Shown piece after piece: positions 58,799 to 64,000 of a stretch of 64,000 nt of DNA. The position numbers and the translations under genes were made by a program. Positions within the stretch are counted from its first letter, which is position 1. Every line of letters starts with the position of its first letter. Source of the stretch: Natrarchaeobaculum sulfurireducens (GTDB taxonomy: Archaea > Halobacteriota > Halobacteria > Halobacteriales > Natrialbaceae); assembly GCF_003430825.1 (NCBI RefSeq), contig NZ_CP024047.1:3348001-3412000 (forward strand). Reading direction: 5' to 3'. The notes beneath the pieces are model-generated. The model was not told the origin of the DNA. It was given only the letters and a program-made list of their open reading frames with translations, and ran no database searches.

Positions 58799-59188
58799 AT
58801 GACGGCGAATACGCTTCCAAAACCGAGCGAGTACGAGTGGGATTTCGAGCAACGCGGCGGCGTTGGTATCTGGTTCATGTCGGGCTGGCAGGGGTTCGCC
58901 GACGAGGACCTCGAGGCAGCGAGCGATCACTACCGGGAGCGAGGAAAACGATCCGACATCGACGCGACGCTCGCGGTTTTCGGCGACGAGACGAAACTCC
59001 CCAAAGAGACACAGGAGTTCATGGGCGAGGCGTGGTCCGAAAATGGCGAGTACACCGGGGTCGAACGGATCGGGTTCGTCGCCGAGGGGATCACGGCAAT
59101 GGCGGTGAAATCGAACGTCGATGTCGACGGGGCCGAAGTCGAGAGTTTCACGGACCTCGAGACGGCCCTCGAGTGGGCTCGGGCGTAG
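58799..59188 (+). CDS. Conserved hypothetical protein (SpoIIAA-like layout)
   Basis: 129 residues from ATG 58799. WDFEQRGGVGIWFMSGWQGF, then ATLAVFGDETKLPKETQEFM, GVERIGFVAEGITAMAVKSN and ESFTDLETALEWARA. The alternation and the final helix resemble the SpoIIAA-like/STAS-like alpha/beta fold, where a residue pair near the end of strand 3 would matter. The assignment is by eye. No partner gene is evident; it lies between pheA and a peroxiredoxin on the same strand. Confidence 0.7.
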   Translation: MTANTLPKPSEYEWDFEQRGGVGIWFMSGWQGFADEDLEAASDHYRERGKRSDIDATLAVFGDETKLPKETQEFMGEAWSENGEYTGVERIGFVAEGITAMAVKSNVDVDGAEVESFTDLETALEWARA

Positions 59189-59239
59189 CCGGGCGGACAC
59201 ACCGAAACGGGTTTGCCACCGTTTGCAGTACGTGACCTC

Positions 59240-59698
59240 ATGCCACTCGAGCCGGGCGAATCAACTCCGACGGTCACCGCATCGAATCAGGACGCCGAGA
59301 ACGTCACGCTTACGTTCGAGACGCCAACGGTGCTGTACTTCTATCCGAGAGACGACACGCCGGGTTGCACCATCGAGGCCAACCAGTTCCAGCGCGAACT
59401 CGAGACCTACCGAGACGCCGGGGTCTCGGTCTACGGCGTCTCGATCGACGACGTCGAGTCCCACGAGGCATTCTGTGAGCAGGAGGGCCTCGAGTTCGAC
59501 CTGCTGGCCGATCCGGACGCCGAGATCGCCGCGGCGTTCGACGTCGACCGTCGCGAGAGCGGTCCGACCGAGCGAACGACGTTCGTCCTCGCCGACGGCG
59601 AGGTAAAAGCCGTCTACGAGAACGTCGACCCGGACGGCCACGCACGTGACGTCCTGTTCGACGCACTCGAGGCGGAACTGGTCTCACTCCCCGACTGA
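59240..59698 (+). CDS. Peroxiredoxin (BCP/PrxQ type)
   Basis: 152 residues from ATG 59240. The peroxidatic Cys is C43 in DDTPGCTIEANQFQRELE; the usual resolving Cys five residues on is Ala here, so resolution may use C79 (HEAFCEQEGL) or an outside thiol. The rest (VYGVSIDDVESHEAF, FDLLADPDAEIAAAFDV, TTFVLADGEVKAVYENV) is standard. It reduces peroxides with thioredoxin-like donors. Confidence 0.93.
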   Translation: MPLEPGESTPTVTASNQDAENVTLTFETPTVLYFYPRDDTPGCTIEANQFQRELETYRDAGVSVYGVSIDDVESHEAFCEQEGLEFDLLADPDAEIAAAFDVDRRESGPTERTTFVLADGEVKAVYENVDPDGHARDVLFDALEAELVSLPD

Positions 59699-59819
59699 CG
59701 GACTCACAGTCTTCCCGGCTCACGTTGTGCCCCTCGAGCACTCACGACTGGACGATAGTCGCCGTTCTGACCTCCAGTCGCGGGCAGATTTTATCCCGCT
59801 CGAGCGCCTACAGGGTGGT

Positions 59820-60239
59820 ATGCGACGAAACCCGTTCGACGAACTCGAGGAAATGGTAGACCGAATCGGCCGCCAGGTCGAAGAGGGAATGGTCGGCGGC
59901 GGCCTTCAGGTTCCGGGATCGGTTCCTGTCGACGTCGTCGACACCGGCGAAGAGTACGTCGTGACGGCGGACCTTCCGGGGTATGAGACCGACGACATCG
60001 AACTCACGCTCACCGACGGAACGCTCCGACTCGAGGCGAGTCGAGCCGAGGCGGAATCGCACCTCGAAGGCGAGCACCTCCGGCGCGAACGAACGCGGAA
60101 GACGGCCAACCGGCGAATTCAGCTGCCGGAGCCAGTCGACGAGGACTCTGTGTCCGCAGGCTATGAAAGCGGGGTGCTGACGGTTCACCTGCCGAAAACC
60201 GACGAAAGCGAGGAGTCGAAAGCGATCGATATCGAGTGA
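59820..60239 (+). CDS. Small heat-shock protein Hsp20
   Basis: 139 residues from ATG 59820. The alpha-crystallin domain lies between about 40 and 130: VDVVDTGEEYVVTADLPGYE, then DDIELTLTDGTLRLEASRAE, RTRKTANRRIQLPEPVDED, and the A-x-x-x-G-V-L motif as YESGVLTVHLPK. The N-terminus RRNPFDELEEMVDRIGRQVE is typical. An ATP-independent holdase chaperone. Confidence 0.93.
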   Translation: MRRNPFDELEEMVDRIGRQVEEGMVGGGLQVPGSVPVDVVDTGEEYVVTADLPGYETDDIELTLTDGTLRLEASRAEAESHLEGEHLRRERTRKTANRRIQLPEPVDEDSVSAGYESGVLTVHLPKTDESEESKAIDIE

Positions 60240-60384
60240 TCGGCTCTCGAAGCCGGCGGCAACCGCTCCGGTTCCAATCCTGTCGTTGGCATCACCGCAC
60301 TACCTTTTGACGAGGAAGTCGGCGAGCGAAAGCACCGGGATGGAAAGCTATAGGGCGACCTCGCTCGCACACGTATATAAGCAA

Positions 60385-63042
<2,658 letters not shown>

Positions 63043-63146
63043 ACGCACTGGTTTCTCGAGGACGTTCACCTCGAGCACCGGATTCGGAACCTGGATCGGT
63101 TTTGAACACACGGCAGTTGTATCGTGGACATGTAGCTGCGCACGAT

Positions 63147-63329
63147 GTGCGCGGAACTCGAGATCGACGATCGGACGACGACGTACTCGAGTCCCTGCAG
63201 GCGGAAATTCGACGAGAAACTGGGCGATACGTGACGAAAGGAAAGCTTCTAGAACGGATCGTCGCCAACGCCTCCGAATCGGACGACGTAGCATCGCTGT
63301 TCGACGAGAGCCCGGCTACCGACGACTAA
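63147..63329 (+). CDS. Small unknown protein, possibly RHH-like
   Basis: 60 residues from GTG 63147. LESLQAEIRRETGRYVTKGK, then LLERIVANASESDDVASLFD. The amphipathic strand-helix layout hints at a small DNA-binding or antitoxin-type protein, but no partner toxin is seen. Codon use is like the neighbours. Start is uncertain. Confidence 0.45.
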   Translation: MRGTRDRRSDDDVLESLQAEIRRETGRYVTKGKLLERIVANASESDDVASLFDESPATDD

Positions 63330-63394
63330 GTCGAGTACAGAACGAACGACCGGACTCGATTACCGGCAGAAAAGCTCGTTCGTAACCGAGGTGA

Positions 63395-64000
63395 TCAGTC
63401 CGCTGCGACTTCGAGGTTCGCCTCTTCTTCGGCGCCAATGGCCTCGACGATGAGTTCGGCGACGTCGACGATCTCGATCTCGTCCTCGTAGCCGCCCGTT
63501 TTGCGGCCGTCCTCGTACATCGTCATGCACATCGGACAGGCGACGACGAATTTTTCGATGTCTGCGCCAGCGTCGGTATCCTCGAGCGCCTCGCGGATGC
63601 GTTCTTCGCTGGGTTTTGGCTCTTCTTCGAAGTCCATCCAGAGGCCGCCACCGCCACCACCACAGCAGAAGGCGTTGGCACGGTTGCGTGGCATCTCGTC
63701 GAGCGTACAGCCCGTTGCCTTGATGAGTTCGCGCGGGGCCTCGTACTCGTCGTTGTACCGACCGAGGTGACACGGGTCGTGATACGTGACGGTGTAGTCG
63801 AGTTCGGTGCCGGAGAGCTCGAGTGTGCCTTCCGTGACGAGTTCTTCGACGGCCTGGGTCCAGTGGAGGACCTCGATTTCGCCGTCTTCGTTCCACTGCT
63901 CTTCGATTTCGAACGGCATCATCGGGTCGTCAGCGAACTCCTCGAAGTCGACCTCCGGATACTCGTTTTTGAACGTGTTGTACGAGTGGGGATCGGTACA
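63395..64000 (-). CDS. Fe-S oxidoreductase with CCG domain (C-terminal part; continues past the window)
   Basis: Runs to the last base of the window with an open frame, so the start is outside. The visible 201 residues include the CCG signature HDPCHLGRYNDEYEAPRELI, NAFCCGGGGGGLWMD, and the VVACPMCMTMYEDG motif. Such domains (as in heterodisulfide reductase HdrB, GlpC and LldE-type proteins) hold a noncubane cluster or transfer electrons. In haloarchaea this C-terminus ends a longer protein with membrane and 4Fe-4S domains; those would lie beyond the right edge. The physiological partner is unknown. Confidence 0.9.
   Translation of the reverse strand, partial: CTDPHSYNTFKNEYPEVDFEEFADDPMMPFEIEEQWNEDGEIEVLHWTQAVEELVTEGTLELSGTELDYTVTYHDPCHLGRYNDEYEAPRELIKATGCTLDEMPRNRANAFCCGGGGGGLWMDFEEEPKPSEERIREALEDTDAGADIEKFVVACPMCMTMYEDGRKTGGYEDEIEIVDVAELIVEAIGAEEEANLEVAAD

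Overview
The window is about 64 kb of a halophilic archaeon (class Halobacteria). The 16S sequence, gene content and gene neighbourhoods fit the family Natrialbaceae; I would not name a genus by eye. Support for this: very acidic proteins, high G+C, TATA boxes about 30 nt upstream of many start codons (leaderless genes), an archaeal rRNA operon with tRNA-Ala in the spacer, MC1 chromatin protein, Lrp and HTH_10/HalOD1 regulators, and a CetZ-like tubulin homologue.

Layout. 1-3.5 kb: accessory DNA, with the end of a large DUF3883 (NOV-domain) protein, a small membrane protein, a tyrosine integrase and a two-copy tandem repeat. 3.5-9.6 kb: a minus-strand cassette of DUF5305 protein, SipW-like signal peptidase, membrane-anchored DUF7344-type HTH regulator and three secreted proteins with a shared SGAF leader. 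It looks like a TasA/archaeal-bundling-pilus type surface-fibre locus. 9.8-11.3 kb: a degenerate receiver plus RecA-like regulator. 11.3-13.8 kb: a gene graveyard (two flavoproteins, the FeoB C-terminus, a membrane protein) around an intact small HEAT-like gene coupled to an S14 ribosomal-protein paralogue lacking half its zinc cysteines. 13.9 kb: an Lrp regulator.

14.7-20.7 kb: minus-strand rRNA operon. Tandem promoters are followed by 16S, tRNA-Ala(UGC), an internal spacer promoter, 23S and two tandem 5S genes. Each 5S is preceded by a tRNA T-arm-like element. 21-34 kb: HTH plus membrane-protein pair, then the 2-oxoacid dehydrogenase operon (E1a-E1b-E2-E3, minus) with lipoyl synthase upstream of it, small membrane proteins, a Ski2/Hel308-like helicase and a DJ-1/PfpI protein. 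34-43 kb: coiled-coil protein, acetamidase, PAS/HTH_10 and HalOD1 regulators, a P-loop kinase, and a split phosphonate ABC transporter (phnD plus, phnCE minus) with an RNase Z-like hydrolase between. 43-52.6 kb: an RNA/translation block with a NucS-N/zinc-finger protein, tRNA splicing endonuclease, CetZ-like protein, TrpRS, an unknown protein and PheRS alpha/beta.

52.6-54.6 kb: a two-gene insertion (DUF7551- and DUF7260-type) between the pheT stop codon and an exact 44-bp second copy of the pheT tail. It has its own palindromic TTAGG/CCTAA operators around the TATA box. 54.7-64 kb: AbrB-like protein, MC1, an MCP transducer, prephenate dehydratase, a small conserved protein, peroxiredoxin, Hsp20, LeuRS, a short unknown gene, and the C-terminal part of a CCG-domain Fe-S protein running off the right edge.

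The items most worth following up are the pheT-flanked insertion with its metal-box-like promoter, the cysteine-depleted S14 paralogue, the SipW/TasA-like cassette, and the doubled 5S genes with covarying T-arm leaders.
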